DNA from: Leptospira noumeaensis
GTDB lineage: Bacteria; Spirochaetota; Leptospiria; Leptospirales; Leptospiraceae
Reading direction: 5' to 3'
Length of the DNA stretch: 64,000 nt
Assembly: GCF_004770765.1 (NCBI RefSeq)
Contig: NZ_RQFK01000009.1
Location: 124,001 to 188,000, forward strand
Part shown: one piece after another, positions 45,127 through 53,236 of the stretch
How the letters are laid out: each line of letters starts with the position of its first letter
How positions within the stretch are numbered: position 1 is the stretch's first letter
Position numbers and translations under genes: made by a program
The notes under the pieces: model-generated
Told to the model about the DNA's origin: nothing
The model's input: the letters and a program-made list of their open reading frames with translations, nothing else
Databases searched by the model: none

Positions 45127-45767
45127 TCGTTGTCTTCATCGATACTTTTGCCGTAGTTGGGAACATTTTTCGCTCCGGCATCCAACCACTTGTTGGAAAT
45201 CACAGACCTTCGTTCCGCAGGAAACAAAGTGAGAAGGTATGTGGTAATGGTTTGTCTTCCCTCTTCCTCTGCGTCTCTATCCATTTGTTCAAAAACTTCA
45301 ATGATATCATAGTCTGGCCAATTGATTAACATATCTCTTGCCGATTCAGGTGGCATATTGGCAACTTTGTTTGCGAGGACTTTTACTTTTTCGGCGCGGG
45401 CATTATCTTTTTTTAATTTGTCCGCCATTTCTTTTTCTTTGCGTTGGATTCCTTCTCTCAATTCCTCTAAACGTTCTTTGTCTGCATGCAACGAGGATGA
45501 TTTTTCTTCCAACTCTCGTTTCATCTGTTCTAATTCTTCTCGGTCAGCAATGAGTCTTTCTTTTGCTTTTTCCATTTCCAACTTTTCGAGTTCTGTTGGT
45601 GAAAGTAGGTCTTGGTTGACAAGTCCTGCTTGTTTTTTGAGGAAAGGTAAATAATCTTCCGCATTGATGACTTGGAAGTAATCAAATACAAAAAAACCAA
45701 TGGCAATTAGGAAAAAAATGAGTACGATTAAAAAGAAGGATCTTGTGCTATCGGTTACACTTGCCAT
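45117..45767 (-). CDS. flbB: FlbB-like periplasmic-flagellum protein with MgtE-N-like domain
   Basis: 216 residues: one N-terminal membrane helix (FFLIVLIFFLIAIGFFVFDYF), a long charged coiled coil (~60-130) and a C-terminal domain NMPPESARDMLINWPDYDIIEVFEQM that resembles the MgtE N-terminal/MotE fold. In Borrelia the order is fliI-flbA(fliJ)-flbB, and FlbB there is a base of the motor collar (established knowledge). Here it follows fliJ with a 1-bp overlap and ends in a terminator, so flbC and flgD are elsewhere. Confidence 0.8.
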   Translation of the reverse strand: MASVTDSTRSFFLIVLIFFLIAIGFFVFDYFQVINAEDYLPFLKKQAGLVNQDLLSPTELEKLEMEKAKERLIADREELEQMKRELEEKSSSLHADKERLEELREGIQRKEKEMADKLKKDNARAEKVKVLANKVANMPPESARDMLINWPDYDIIEVFEQMDRDAEEEGRQTITTYLLTLFPAERRSVISNKWLDAGAKNVPNYGKSIDEDNDEP

Positions 45768-46366
45768 TATGATTTGCCTTGTCCTAGGTAATATTTTTCA
45801 TAAAAATCACGAAGAGATTTGAAGTCGGATGTGAGTTCATCACCACCATCTTCTCGATTCAGAATTTTGAAAGTTCTTGGAATCTTTTTCGATTTGGATG
45901 ATCCAAAACTTTCTGTGGAATCGAAGAACGATTGTTTGCTTAGTTGCAAATTAAATTCTTCGACTTCTCTTCGTTCTGCTCTGTTTCGTTTTTTCTTCCA
46001 TTCAGCAAATCGTTTATCTTTCAAAACTTCGATTACTTTTTTATTCATTCGAGCTAACATTACGTCTTTACGAACTAAATTCACTTCTTCGTTTTGTGAT
46101 GAGATTCGTTCTTCGAGTTCCTCATTGCGTCGCATAAGGCCTTGAATATAACTTTCGATGGAAAGATAATCTGAAAGACTTGTCCCCACTTTTGAGGAAC
46201 TGAGGATGGCTTCGTAGGAAGATTCGATTTCCCTTTCATTGGAATCTTTTTCACCGATCAGGGAATTCAGTTTGGAGACAACTAGGGAAAGCCTGCGGAT
46301 TTCTTCTTCTTCTCGTAGGCCTCTTAGTTTCAGAACTGTCTCTAAACTAAAACGAAATCGTTTCAC
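45767..46366 (-). CDS. fliJ: FliJ-like flagellar export chaperone
   Basis: 199 residues, almost entirely coiled coil: MKRFRFSLETVLKLRGLREEEE is the characteristic FliJ N terminus, followed by long helices and a basic, disordered C terminus. FliJ couples the FliI ATPase to the export gate (family knowledge). In other spirochaetes it follows fliI directly; here the two are separated by a 3.1-kb kinase-phosphatase gene on the opposite strand. It is co-transcribed with flbB. Confidence 0.85.
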   Translation of the reverse strand: MKRFRFSLETVLKLRGLREEEEIRRLSLVVSKLNSLIGEKDSNEREIESSYEAILSSSKVGTSLSDYLSIESYIQGLMRRNEELEERISSQNEEVNLVRKDVMLARMNKKVIEVLKDKRFAEWKKKRNRAERREVEEFNLQLSKQSFFDSTESFGSSKSKKIPRTFKILNREDGGDELTSDFKSLRDFYEKYYLGQGKS

Positions 46367-46407
46367 AGCTGTCTATTTCTTCGGTTCTAAATAATTTTTG
46401 TACTCTT

Positions 46408-46439
46408 TTTTACTCGTATTTTTAAAAAAATGAGTAAAA
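46408..46439. promoter_or_regulatory. Dyad in the fliJ/hybrid-kinase divergent spacer
   Basis: TTTTACTC (46408-46415) and GAGTAAAA (46432-46439) are perfect 8-bp inverted arms around a 16-bp AT-only core. A second TACTC lies 10 bp upstream of the left arm's TACTC. The position between two divergent genes suits an operator controlling both, but no promoter could be fixed. Confidence 0.4.
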
Positions 46440-46448
46440 CTTGCAATA

Positions 46449-49400
46449 TTGTCCAATAAACACTTACATCTGATTGGTTTTGCCATTACCGTGTTTTGCC
46501 TTTCGGCATTTTCAGTAATGGCCACACCACCTGCCGAAATTGTGCGGAAAAGCCAGGGAAATCCAGTTCATTTGGAAGGAGAATGGGAATTTTATCCGCA
46601 TACCTTCCTTTCTGAACTTACCGAACTTCCTTCGTCTCCTTCGTTAGTTTCGGTTCCTGGGATTTGGAATTCAGAGTTAGGAACCGGGAATGGGTTTGGA
46701 ACCTATCGTTTGCTTCTGGAAAGACCAGAAGGCACAGATCCAGATGCCGTGTATGGAATCAAACTTCTAGATCTAGCAACTGCTTCCCGAGTGTTTTGGA
46801 ATGGAAAACTTCTTGGTTCTTCTGGGGTGGTTTCTAAAAATCCAGAAGGTTCGATCCCTTCCTACCAATTTCAATTTTATCCATTACCCTGGAAAGATGG
46901 TCCAAACGAACTACTTGTAGAAATTTCGAATTTTCACCATGACAAAGGAGGGATGTGGGAGCCGCCTTATGCCGGTGAGTGGAAAAAATTATTTAAAGAA
47001 AATGAAAAAGACTTAGCTTCCTCTTTATTTTTGGCAGGAGCCGTTTTCATCATTGCCTTATATCATTTTGGATTGTTCTACTTTCGGCGTTCGGATAAGG
47101 GAAATTTATTATTTGGATTTGCTGCTCTTTTGTTATCCCTTCGAACTTTGTTTACGGGAGAAAGGTTTGGATTTAATGAACTTTCACCTTTTCTCGGTTG
47201 GAATCTTTGCCTTCGGATCGAGTATTTTACGTTTTATTTATCTCCCTATTTGTTTTTTGCATTCTTTCGTGAGTTTTATCCTAACTTCTATCCGCGTTGG
47301 ATGAATCGAATTTTACTTTTTCCCACTCTTGTTTTTATCAGTTTCCTTGTGATTTTGCCAACTCCCATTTATACAAAGTTAAATGGATACTTTCACATTG
47401 TATTTCTTTTAGGAATTCTTTTGATCTTTCAAGGTGTGTTTCGTGCCGTCATTGGAAGAAAAGAAAGTAGTTTACTGTTTGCGATTGGAATCATCTCGGT
47501 TGCCATCGCTGCTTTTATCGATTTACTGAACGCATACCAACTTGTTTATACAGTGGAAGCCATTCCCATTGGAATTTTTGTTTTTATTTTAGTTCAGTCT
47601 TTAACACTGTCGAGGCGCTTTAGTAAAGCTTTTTCTGATGTGGAGTCACTTTCCAAAAGGTTACTTGCTTTAGACAAACTAAAAGATGAATTTTTAGCCA
47701 ACACTTCTCACGAACTAAAAACACCTCTCAATGGAATTATTGGAATCGCCGAATCGATGTTTGATGGTATTGGTGGTAAACTCAGTCAAGAACAAAGACA
47801 AAATTTAGGGATGATTGTGAGTTCTGGGAAACGATTGTCTTCTCTAGTGGATGACATTCTGGATTTTTCTAAAATGAAAAATAGAGATTTGGATTTGGAT
47901 TTAAAAGCAATCGATCTCCACCAAATTTGTGATTTGGTTCTTGTGATTTCAAGGCCACTTTATGTGACCAAAAATCTTACCGTTCGTAACCATGTTCCTA
48001 TGGATTTTCCTCCTATTTTGGGAGATGAAGCAAGGCTCCAACAAATCCTTTTCAATTTGATTGGGAATGCCATCAAATTCACGGAAAAAGGTAGGATTGA
48101 TGTTTCGGCAGAAATTATGGAAAGGATGCTGATTCTTTCCATAAAAGATACCGGGATAGGAATTCCCAAAGATAAGTTTTCTGATATTTTTAAGTCATTT
48201 GAACAGGTGGATGCGTCCACCACACGAAAGTTCGGTGGAACAGGCCTTGGACTTGCGATCTCTAAACGTTTAGTAGAATTACATGGTGGTACTATTTGGG
48301 TGGAATCTTTGGAAGGAGAAGGTTCTACCTTTCGATTCACTTTGCCATTGGCAAGGGAAGGGGAAATTCCCATGGAAAAACCAGCCATTAAAAAAACAGA
48401 TTTATGGTTTGGTGGTGAATCTCCCGAATTTGAACCCATTGAGGAAGTAACAGAAGAATACGACGGTGAAAAAATTAAAGTTCTTGTGGTGGATGATGAA
48501 CCGATCAACCGTCAAGTTTTAAAAAATCACCTAACTCTCATTGGTTGTGATGTATATGAGGCTTCTAACGGTGGTGATGCCATCCGTATGGTTCGGGATG
48601 ATGGTCCTTTTGAGCTAATGTTACTTGATATCATGATGCCTGGGATGAGTGGTTATGATGTTTGTACGGTTTTACGAGAATCTTATTCTTTATACCAATT
48701 GCCGATTTTGTTTTTGACCGCTAAAAATCAAATTACAGATATCATTGCTTCTTTGGAAGCCGGTGGAAATGATTACCTAGCCAAACCATTCGACAAACGC
48801 GAGTTAATTTCTAGGGCTAAAAATTTGATCACACTAAAAAAGGCAGTGGAAGAACAAAACAAATTCATTGCTTTCCAAAATGAGTTGGGTCTTGCAAGAA
48901 AACTACAAAGTTCCATCCTTCCAGAAGAAACACCGGACATTGCCGGTATTAAATCAGAATTTTACTACGAACCCATGGACAGTGTGGGTGGAGATTTCTT
49001 TGACTTCCATGCCATTTCAGATACAGAACTCGGTGTTATGATCGCAGACGTTTCTGGTCATGGAATTCCGGCGGCCCTTATCTCTGCGATGTTAAAGATT
49101 GCCTTTTCTACCCAAGTAAGGTTATGCAGAGAACCTGCCCAGCTTATGACCCAAATCAATACTACCTTACTTGGAAAAATGAAAGGAGCTTTTGTTACCG
49201 CATCTTACGTATACATCAATTTGGAAACCAAGGAAATGGTTCATGCTCGTTGTGGGCATCCTCCTCTCATCATCAATCGAGTGGGTGAGAACAAACCCAT
49301 TCTCAGTTTGCCACAAGGGAAACTCATTGGTTGGATTCCTGAATTAGACATTCAGGAAGATGTAATTTCTCTTCGTTCGGGAGATAGGATTGTATTGTAT

Positions 49401-49595
49401 ACGGATGGAATTACAGAAGCTACAAATAAAGAAAAAGAAATGATAGGCCAAGAAAATTGGGAATCAATCGTTCAAAGGTATAGTGGATATCCTATTTCCG
49501 AATCCAAACGTTTGTTACTCGAAAGAATCAAAGAATTTACAGGGAACCGTTCTCCCGATGATGATGTGACTCTTGTGATTTTAGAGATAAATTAG
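46449..49595 (+). CDS. Hybrid sensor: 7TMR-DISM kinase fused to receiver and PP2C phosphatase
   Basis: 1048 residues. In order: signal peptide (~1-25); periplasmic beta-rich sensor (~30-185, jelly-roll-like, VFWNGKLLGSSG) of the 7TMR-DISM type; seven membrane segments (~190-390); H-box EFLANTSHELKTPLNGIIG (His ~421); HATPase with IKDTGIGIP and FGGTGLGLAISKRL; receiver with VVDDEPINRQ and phospho-Asp in LLDIMMPGMSG (~717); PP2C/SpoIIE domain (~790-1048) with VGGDFFDFHAI, ADVSGHGIPAAL, YTDGITEA and PDDDVTLVI. So perception, phosphotransfer and Ser/Thr dephosphorylation are in one chain. Start is TTG at 46449 without a clear Shine-Dalgarno. It lies between fliJ and fliI, ending 1 bp from the fliI stop. 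Confidence 0.92.
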   Translation: MSNKHLHLIGFAITVFCLSAFSVMATPPAEIVRKSQGNPVHLEGEWEFYPHTFLSELTELPSSPSLVSVPGIWNSELGTGNGFGTYRLLLERPEGTDPDAVYGIKLLDLATASRVFWNGKLLGSSGVVSKNPEGSIPSYQFQFYPLPWKDGPNELLVEISNFHHDKGGMWEPPYAGEWKKLFKENEKDLASSLFLAGAVFIIALYHFGLFYFRRSDKGNLLFGFAALLLSLRTLFTGERFGFNELSPFLGWNLCLRIEYFTFYLSPYLFFAFFREFYPNFYPRWMNRILLFPTLVFISFLVILPTPIYTKLNGYFHIVFLLGILLIFQGVFRAVIGRKESSLLFAIGIISVAIAAFIDLLNAYQLVYTVEAIPIGIFVFILVQSLTLSRRFSKAFSDVESLSKRLLALDKLKDEFLANTSHELKTPLNGIIGIAESMFDGIGGKLSQEQRQNLGMIVSSGKRLSSLVDDILDFSKMKNRDLDLDLKAIDLHQICDLVLVISRPLYVTKNLTVRNHVPMDFPPILGDEARLQQILFNLIGNAIKFTEKGRIDVSAEIMERMLILSIKDTGIGIPKDKFSDIFKSFEQVDASTTRKFGGTGLGLAISKRLVELHGGTIWVESLEGEGSTFRFTLPLAREGEIPMEKPAIKKTDLWFGGESPEFEPIEEVTEEYDGEKIKVLVVDDEPINRQVLKNHLTLIGCDVYEASNGGDAIRMVRDDGPFELMLLDIMMPGMSGYDVCTVLRESYSLYQLPILFLTAKNQITDIIASLEAGGNDYLAKPFDKRELISRAKNLITLKKAVEEQNKFIAFQNELGLARKLQSSILPEETPDIAGIKSEFYYEPMDSVGGDFFDFHAISDTELGVMIADVSGHGIPAALISAMLKIAFSTQVRLCREPAQLMTQINTTLLGKMKGAFVTASYVYINLETKEMVHARCGHPPLIINRVGENKPILSLPQGKLIGWIPELDIQEDVISLRSGDRIVLYTDGITEATNKEKEMIGQENWESIVQRYSGYPISESKRLLLERIKEFTGNRSPDDDVTLVILEIN

Positions 49596-49596
49596 A

Positions 49597-50961
49597 TTAA
49601 AAATCATCATCGTTACGAGTTGAGGACTGAAGAATTTTTTCTAATCGTTTGATGGCGTCGTTATAACTCGACTTTTCTTCAATTCTTTGTCTTAAGTAGT
49701 CATCAATTTGTGATTTTTTTTCGATCGCCATGTCTACTTTTTCATCAGCACCACGAACATAGGCATTCAGTAAAATGATATCTTCTGAGTTTTTGTATTT
49801 GGAGATAAGTTCTCGAACAATGGAAGAACGCATATAATGGTCTTCGTTGACAATTTTTTGCATGAGTCGTGAAAGGGAAGCCGGTACATCAATCGCAGGA
49901 TAATGACTTTGTTCCGCAAGTTTCCTTGTGAGTACAATATGTCCGTCAATAAAACCTCTCACCTTATCGGCAACGATATCATCCATATCATCTTCGGCAT
50001 CTGTTAAGACTGTATAAAATCCGGTAATGGAGCCACCGTTATGTGAAGTTCCCGCCCTCTCTACTAGTTTTGCCATCTTAGTAAATACACTGGATGCATA
50101 TCCTTTGGTCACCACAGGTTCGCCAATGGATAATTCTCTAAGTGCTTCCGCATAACGAGTCAGAGAGTCCATATACAAATTGACTGACATTCCTTTTTCG
50201 CGAAAGTATTCAGCCGCAGAACAAGCTAAGTTGGCACAACTCACTTGTTCCATTTTGGATGAGTCAGAGGTTGCCACAAAAACTACAGATTTTGCGAGAG
50301 CTTCCTTCCCAAGTTCTACATGCAAAAATTCGTTCACCTCGCGACCCCTCTCACCTATGAGAGCCACTACGTTTACATCGGCGTTCGTATAACGAGCGAT
50401 CATTCCTAGTAAACTGGATTTACCGACACCGGAACCTGAAAAAATTCCAATCCTTTGCCCGCGGCCCACAGTGAGCATACCATCAATGGCACGAACACCT
50501 GTTTCTAAAATGTCTGTGATGGGAGGTCGATCCAGTGGATTTAAAAATCTAGGTTCGGAAGCTCTTTCTTCTTTGGTGATGAGAATGCCTTTGTTGTCGA
50601 TGGGTTTGCCAAGTCCATTTAACACACGACCTAAAAGTTCAGGTCCTGCATTCAGAGTGATTTGTCTTCCGGAAGAAAATACAAAGGCATGGGGAAAAAT
50701 TTCTTGGGTATCGCCTAATGGCATTAAGGTGTAAAGATGGTCTTTGAAACCAACAAGGACACAAGCGAGGTATCCTTTGTCCGACCCACGTTCGACTTCT
50801 AAAATTTCACCCACCTTGGAATCTGGTGGACCTTGGGAATAAATGACATTGCCCACAACGGATACAACGACCCCACTTTTACGAATGGGTTCAATTTTTT
50901 CGACGACATTCAGATATTTCGAAATGGCATCGATATGTTCCGTAAATTTCTTTTCGATCAT
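49597..50961 (-). CDS. fliI: Flagellar export ATPase FliI
   Basis: 454-residue F1-ATPase-beta-like enzyme of the flagellar type III apparatus. Walker A is IFSGSGVGKSSLLGM, followed by VNVVALIGERGREVNEFL and LYMDSLTRYAEALRE; the N-terminal beta domain (VVVSVVGNVIYSQG) and a C-terminal helical domain are complete. No fliH gene lies upstream; the neighbour there is an unrelated lipoprotein gene. fliJ, normally next, is displaced by the hybrid kinase gene. Confidence 0.95.
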   Translation of the reverse strand: MIEKKFTEHIDAISKYLNVVEKIEPIRKSGVVVSVVGNVIYSQGPPDSKVGEILEVERGSDKGYLACVLVGFKDHLYTLMPLGDTQEIFPHAFVFSSGRQITLNAGPELLGRVLNGLGKPIDNKGILITKEERASEPRFLNPLDRPPITDILETGVRAIDGMLTVGRGQRIGIFSGSGVGKSSLLGMIARYTNADVNVVALIGERGREVNEFLHVELGKEALAKSVVFVATSDSSKMEQVSCANLACSAAEYFREKGMSVNLYMDSLTRYAEALRELSIGEPVVTKGYASSVFTKMAKLVERAGTSHNGGSITGFYTVLTDAEDDMDDIVADKVRGFIDGHIVLTRKLAEQSHYPAIDVPASLSRLMQKIVNEDHYMRSSIVRELISKYKNSEDIILLNAYVRGADEKVDMAIEKKSQIDDYLRQRIEEKSSYNDAIKRLEKILQSSTRNDDDF

Positions 50962-51026
50962 GGGGGCTTTTCACTCATCCAATCATGTGACATAATAAAA
51001 TCAAGCGAATTGAGGACGGCGGAGAT

Positions 51027-51054
51027 ACCTTCCCGGAAGGTAGGGAATCCTTCC
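51027..51054. promoter_or_regulatory. Overlapping alternative dyads upstream of fliI
   Basis: ACCTTCC/GGAAGGT (51027-51041, 1-bp centre) and GGAAGG/CCTTCC (51035-51040 with 51049-51054) share one arm and cannot form together. They lie ~65-95 bp upstream of the fliI start. Possible operator or switchable leader structure; no function can be assigned. Confidence 0.35.
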
Positions 51055-51154
51055 TTGCAGGTAAGGAGTATTTTTTCTTTTATTTCTCCTCTTGCAGGCG
51101 CCCCATTCCTAACCAGGAAACGGGAGCCGTACGAGGGAGAGAAAAATTACGAGT

Positions 51155-51985
51155 TTACCGGCAGAGTTTGATTTGGTCGAGATTGGAAATTTGTCGTGGG
51201 GTAGGTAATTTTTTACCAAGAACCACATTCCCACCTTCGCCGAGACTTGCCGATTCGTAGGCCCATTTTCCAAAGTTAGTGGAAACCGTAAAACAATCAG
51301 GAAAAGACTTGGTTTCTTGGATTTCTTTGCCGGCCCAAACTAAAATTCTGTCAGGAGTTCTTAAGAACAGTTTTTTCCCATCTTCTGCCCAACGAATTCC
51401 ATAAAGGGGAAGGGCAGTCCAAAAATTGATAGGAAAACTTTGGATTTTTTTATCAGATATTTGGATGAGGTTGAGTTCAAATTCAGAGAATTCACCTTCT
51501 GCCGCTGGATTTGCAGTGATGAGTGCCACCAAGTCGCCGTTAGGGGAAGGAGCCATTTGGAAAATGATTCTTTTTTCTGGAGTGGCAGGGTAAGAAAAAG
51601 CTCCTCCTGTTTCTGGGTATAAGGAAAGCGTTTGGTTCAGAGTTCCATACTCATCATCTTTTCCATATAACACAAATAAAGTGGATGAACCTGTGTGATA
51701 AAAAATTCCATCTCCCAGTGACCAAGAAGGCAGATCCCATTCTTTGACGGATTTTCCACCTGTGGGCGCATTTTTCACCAGTTTGATTTTACTTTTATAA
51801 TTTCGTTTGTCAGTGGTTCCGTTTAGGGGATTCCAAGAATCTTTTTCTTCATACCCAACTGTGAGGACAAGGTTGAAACTTGGGTCATTGGTAGGAGAGA
51901 TTTCTTCTGGCAATTGAGTTTGGCGCCAAATCATTTGAGAACATCCCATTAGGGTTAGAGCAAAAGAAACAATCAGGAACTTCAT
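51155..51985 (-). CDS. Lipoprotein with beta-propeller-like sequence
   Basis: From the ATG at 51985 the protein starts MKFLIVSFALTLMGCSQ, a clear lipoprotein signal; the frame also opens at 52036 but would add a Pro/Phe-rich leader. The ~260 mature residues are beta-rich with repeated patterns such as FQMAPSPNGDLVALITAN and GIRWAEDGKKLFLRTPDRILVWAG, as in WD40/TolB-type blades. Probably a partial propeller anchored in the periplasm or outer membrane. Specific role unknown. Confidence 0.7.
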   Translation of the reverse strand: MKFLIVSFALTLMGCSQMIWRQTQLPEEISPTNDPSFNLVLTVGYEEKDSWNPLNGTTDKRNYKSKIKLVKNAPTGGKSVKEWDLPSWSLGDGIFYHTGSSTLFVLYGKDDEYGTLNQTLSLYPETGGAFSYPATPEKRIIFQMAPSPNGDLVALITANPAAEGEFSEFELNLIQISDKKIQSFPINFWTALPLYGIRWAEDGKKLFLRTPDRILVWAGKEIQETKSFPDCFTVSTNFGKWAYESASLGEGGNVVLGKKLPTPRQISNLDQIKLCR

Positions 51986-52021
51986 GGCAAAAAGGATAGG
52001 AGGTAGGAATGGTCTGTAAAC

Positions 52022-52043
52022 AAAAAAGGGGACCAAAGTCCCC
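52022..52043 (-). terminator. Intrinsic terminator after the zinc-ribbon protein gene
   Basis: GGGGAC (52028-52033) / GTCCCC (52038-52043), 4-nt loop; on the minus strand the stem is followed by TTTTTT (52022-52027). A textbook intrinsic terminator for the gene ending at 52072. Confidence 0.85.
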
Positions 52044-52071
52044 TCTTAGTTAGAAAAATGCAGTTAAAGGT

Positions 52072-52386
52072 TTATTTTCCTTTTTTAGCTTTTGCTTTTT
52101 CTTTGTTTTTTTGGTCAATTTCAGCTCTGTGTGTGTCACAAAGTCTGTAAAGGATTCCTGTAACAGGATTTTTACGAGTTACTTTTGTTCCGCAAACGAT
52201 GCAAAGACCTTGTGCTCTTCTTCTTTTGTAGAGTTGTTGTACTCTTTCTGCACCAGAAGCTTTGTATTTAGAGATTTGAATTCTGAATCCTTTGAAAAGG
52301 TAATTTCCAATGGATTTTTCAGGATCTTTTTTCAAATCCTCTGCAATTTTGTCGATTTGTCCTGGGCCTACTTTTTGTGGTTCCAT
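52072..52386 (-). CDS. Small basic zinc-ribbon-like protein
   Basis: 104 residues: an N-terminal helical part (IDKIAEDLKKDPEKSIGNYLF), a basic stretch (YKRRRAQG) and a putative zinc site CIVCGTKV...LCDTHR (Cys-x2-Cys, Cys-x2-His), ending in a Lys-rich tail. Such proteins may bind nucleic acid, but I do not recognise the family. It has AAAGGA upstream of the ATG and its own terminator, so it is a single-gene unit. Confidence 0.75.
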   Translation of the reverse strand: MEPQKVGPGQIDKIAEDLKKDPEKSIGNYLFKGFRIQISKYKASGAERVQQLYKRRRAQGLCIVCGTKVTRKNPVTGILYRLCDTHRAEIDQKNKEKAKAKKGK

Positions 52387-52439
52387 AGCTTTCTTTTCCT
52401 TTAAATCTAGATTTTATCTTTTTTTTGACGAGGGAAATT

Positions 52440-52457
52440 CCCTTGCTCTAACAAGGG
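52440..52457. promoter_or_regulatory. Hairpin in the spacer between the ferredoxin and zinc-ribbon genes
   Basis: CCCTTG (52440-52445) / CAAGGG (52452-52457), 6-nt loop, with no T-run after it on either strand. The 169-bp spacer (52387-52555) must also carry the promoter of the zinc-ribbon gene; I could not fix its hexamers. Confidence 0.35.
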
Positions 52458-52555
52458 TATCTCTCTCCTCACTGAAAAATTCAAGATATTTTTTCACCGA
52501 ATAACAATTTTTTGATGTTTTGCGGTGTTTTTTTTCTAAAACGATTGATAGGCGA

Positions 52556-53236
52556 CTATGATTGTTTTTTGAATTTGATTTGAATTGCTTTTGGAAAACT
52601 AGGACAGGATTCAACGCAAAGTCCACATCCTGTACAAGATGATGTATTAAAAATCGGCAAATTTCCTTTAAATTTTACTGTTTTTTCTATAGGACAAGAA
52701 ATTAAACAAACATTACAAGTGGATTCACCTGTTTTTTCGTTGATACAATGTTCTGTGATGGCTTTCGCCTTACCAAAATTTGGTTTTTTACCGGACAGTT
52801 CGTACGGCAAAAGTGCCTCTTCAGGGCAAACACTAATACAAGGCCAATCACTGCACATATGACAGGCTTTTGCATTGGGATCAAAATGAGGAAAATTTTT
52901 CCCCGATTCTTGCGTTGTAACAGGGAATAAGACGGCGTAAGGACAAACAAAAATACATTCGTTACATCCTGTACATAAAGAAAAAAAATCAGGGGAGGCA
53001 CCAGGAGGAAGTGATAATGTTTGGAACATTCTGGTTTTCCGTTTCCGGACAATTGTTGGTTTTGATACCAACTTTTCTTTGTCAGACGGTGCCTTTGTTT
53101 TTTTAGGTGTTACTTTGGGAGTGGTTTTTTCCTCTTCCCAAACTTCTTTGATGGCTTCGGTAATTTCATCTGCCTTGTTGAAGGTAAATTGAAATACGGA
53201 TTTGAAACCTTCTCGGAAAAGATCCTTTCGTTTCAT
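52556..53236 (-). CDS. Multi-cluster 4Fe-4S ferredoxin-type protein
   Basis: 226 residues. After a Lys-rich N-terminal ~85 residues there are several Cys motifs: CTGCNECIFVCP, CHMCSDWPCISVCP, CNVCLISCP and CTGCGLCVESCP, enough for up to four 4Fe-4S clusters, in the style of NapF/MauM-type ferredoxins. A soluble electron carrier is most likely; the partner enzyme is not in the window. Its ATG directly abuts the murA stop, so it is read from the murA message. Confidence 0.88.
   Translation of the reverse strand: MKRKDLFREGFKSVFQFTFNKADEITEAIKEVWEEEKTTPKVTPKKTKAPSDKEKLVSKPTIVRKRKTRMFQTLSLPPGASPDFFSLCTGCNECIFVCPYAVLFPVTTQESGKNFPHFDPNAKACHMCSDWPCISVCPEEALLPYELSGKKPNFGKAKAITEHCINEKTGESTCNVCLISCPIEKTVKFKGNLPIFNTSSCTGCGLCVESCPSFPKAIQIKFKKQS

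Noticed and set aside
47960..48508. 182-codon minus-strand ORF antisense to the hybrid kinase
   Set aside because: Lies over the conserved HATPase and receiver region of the kinase; a codon-bias shadow.
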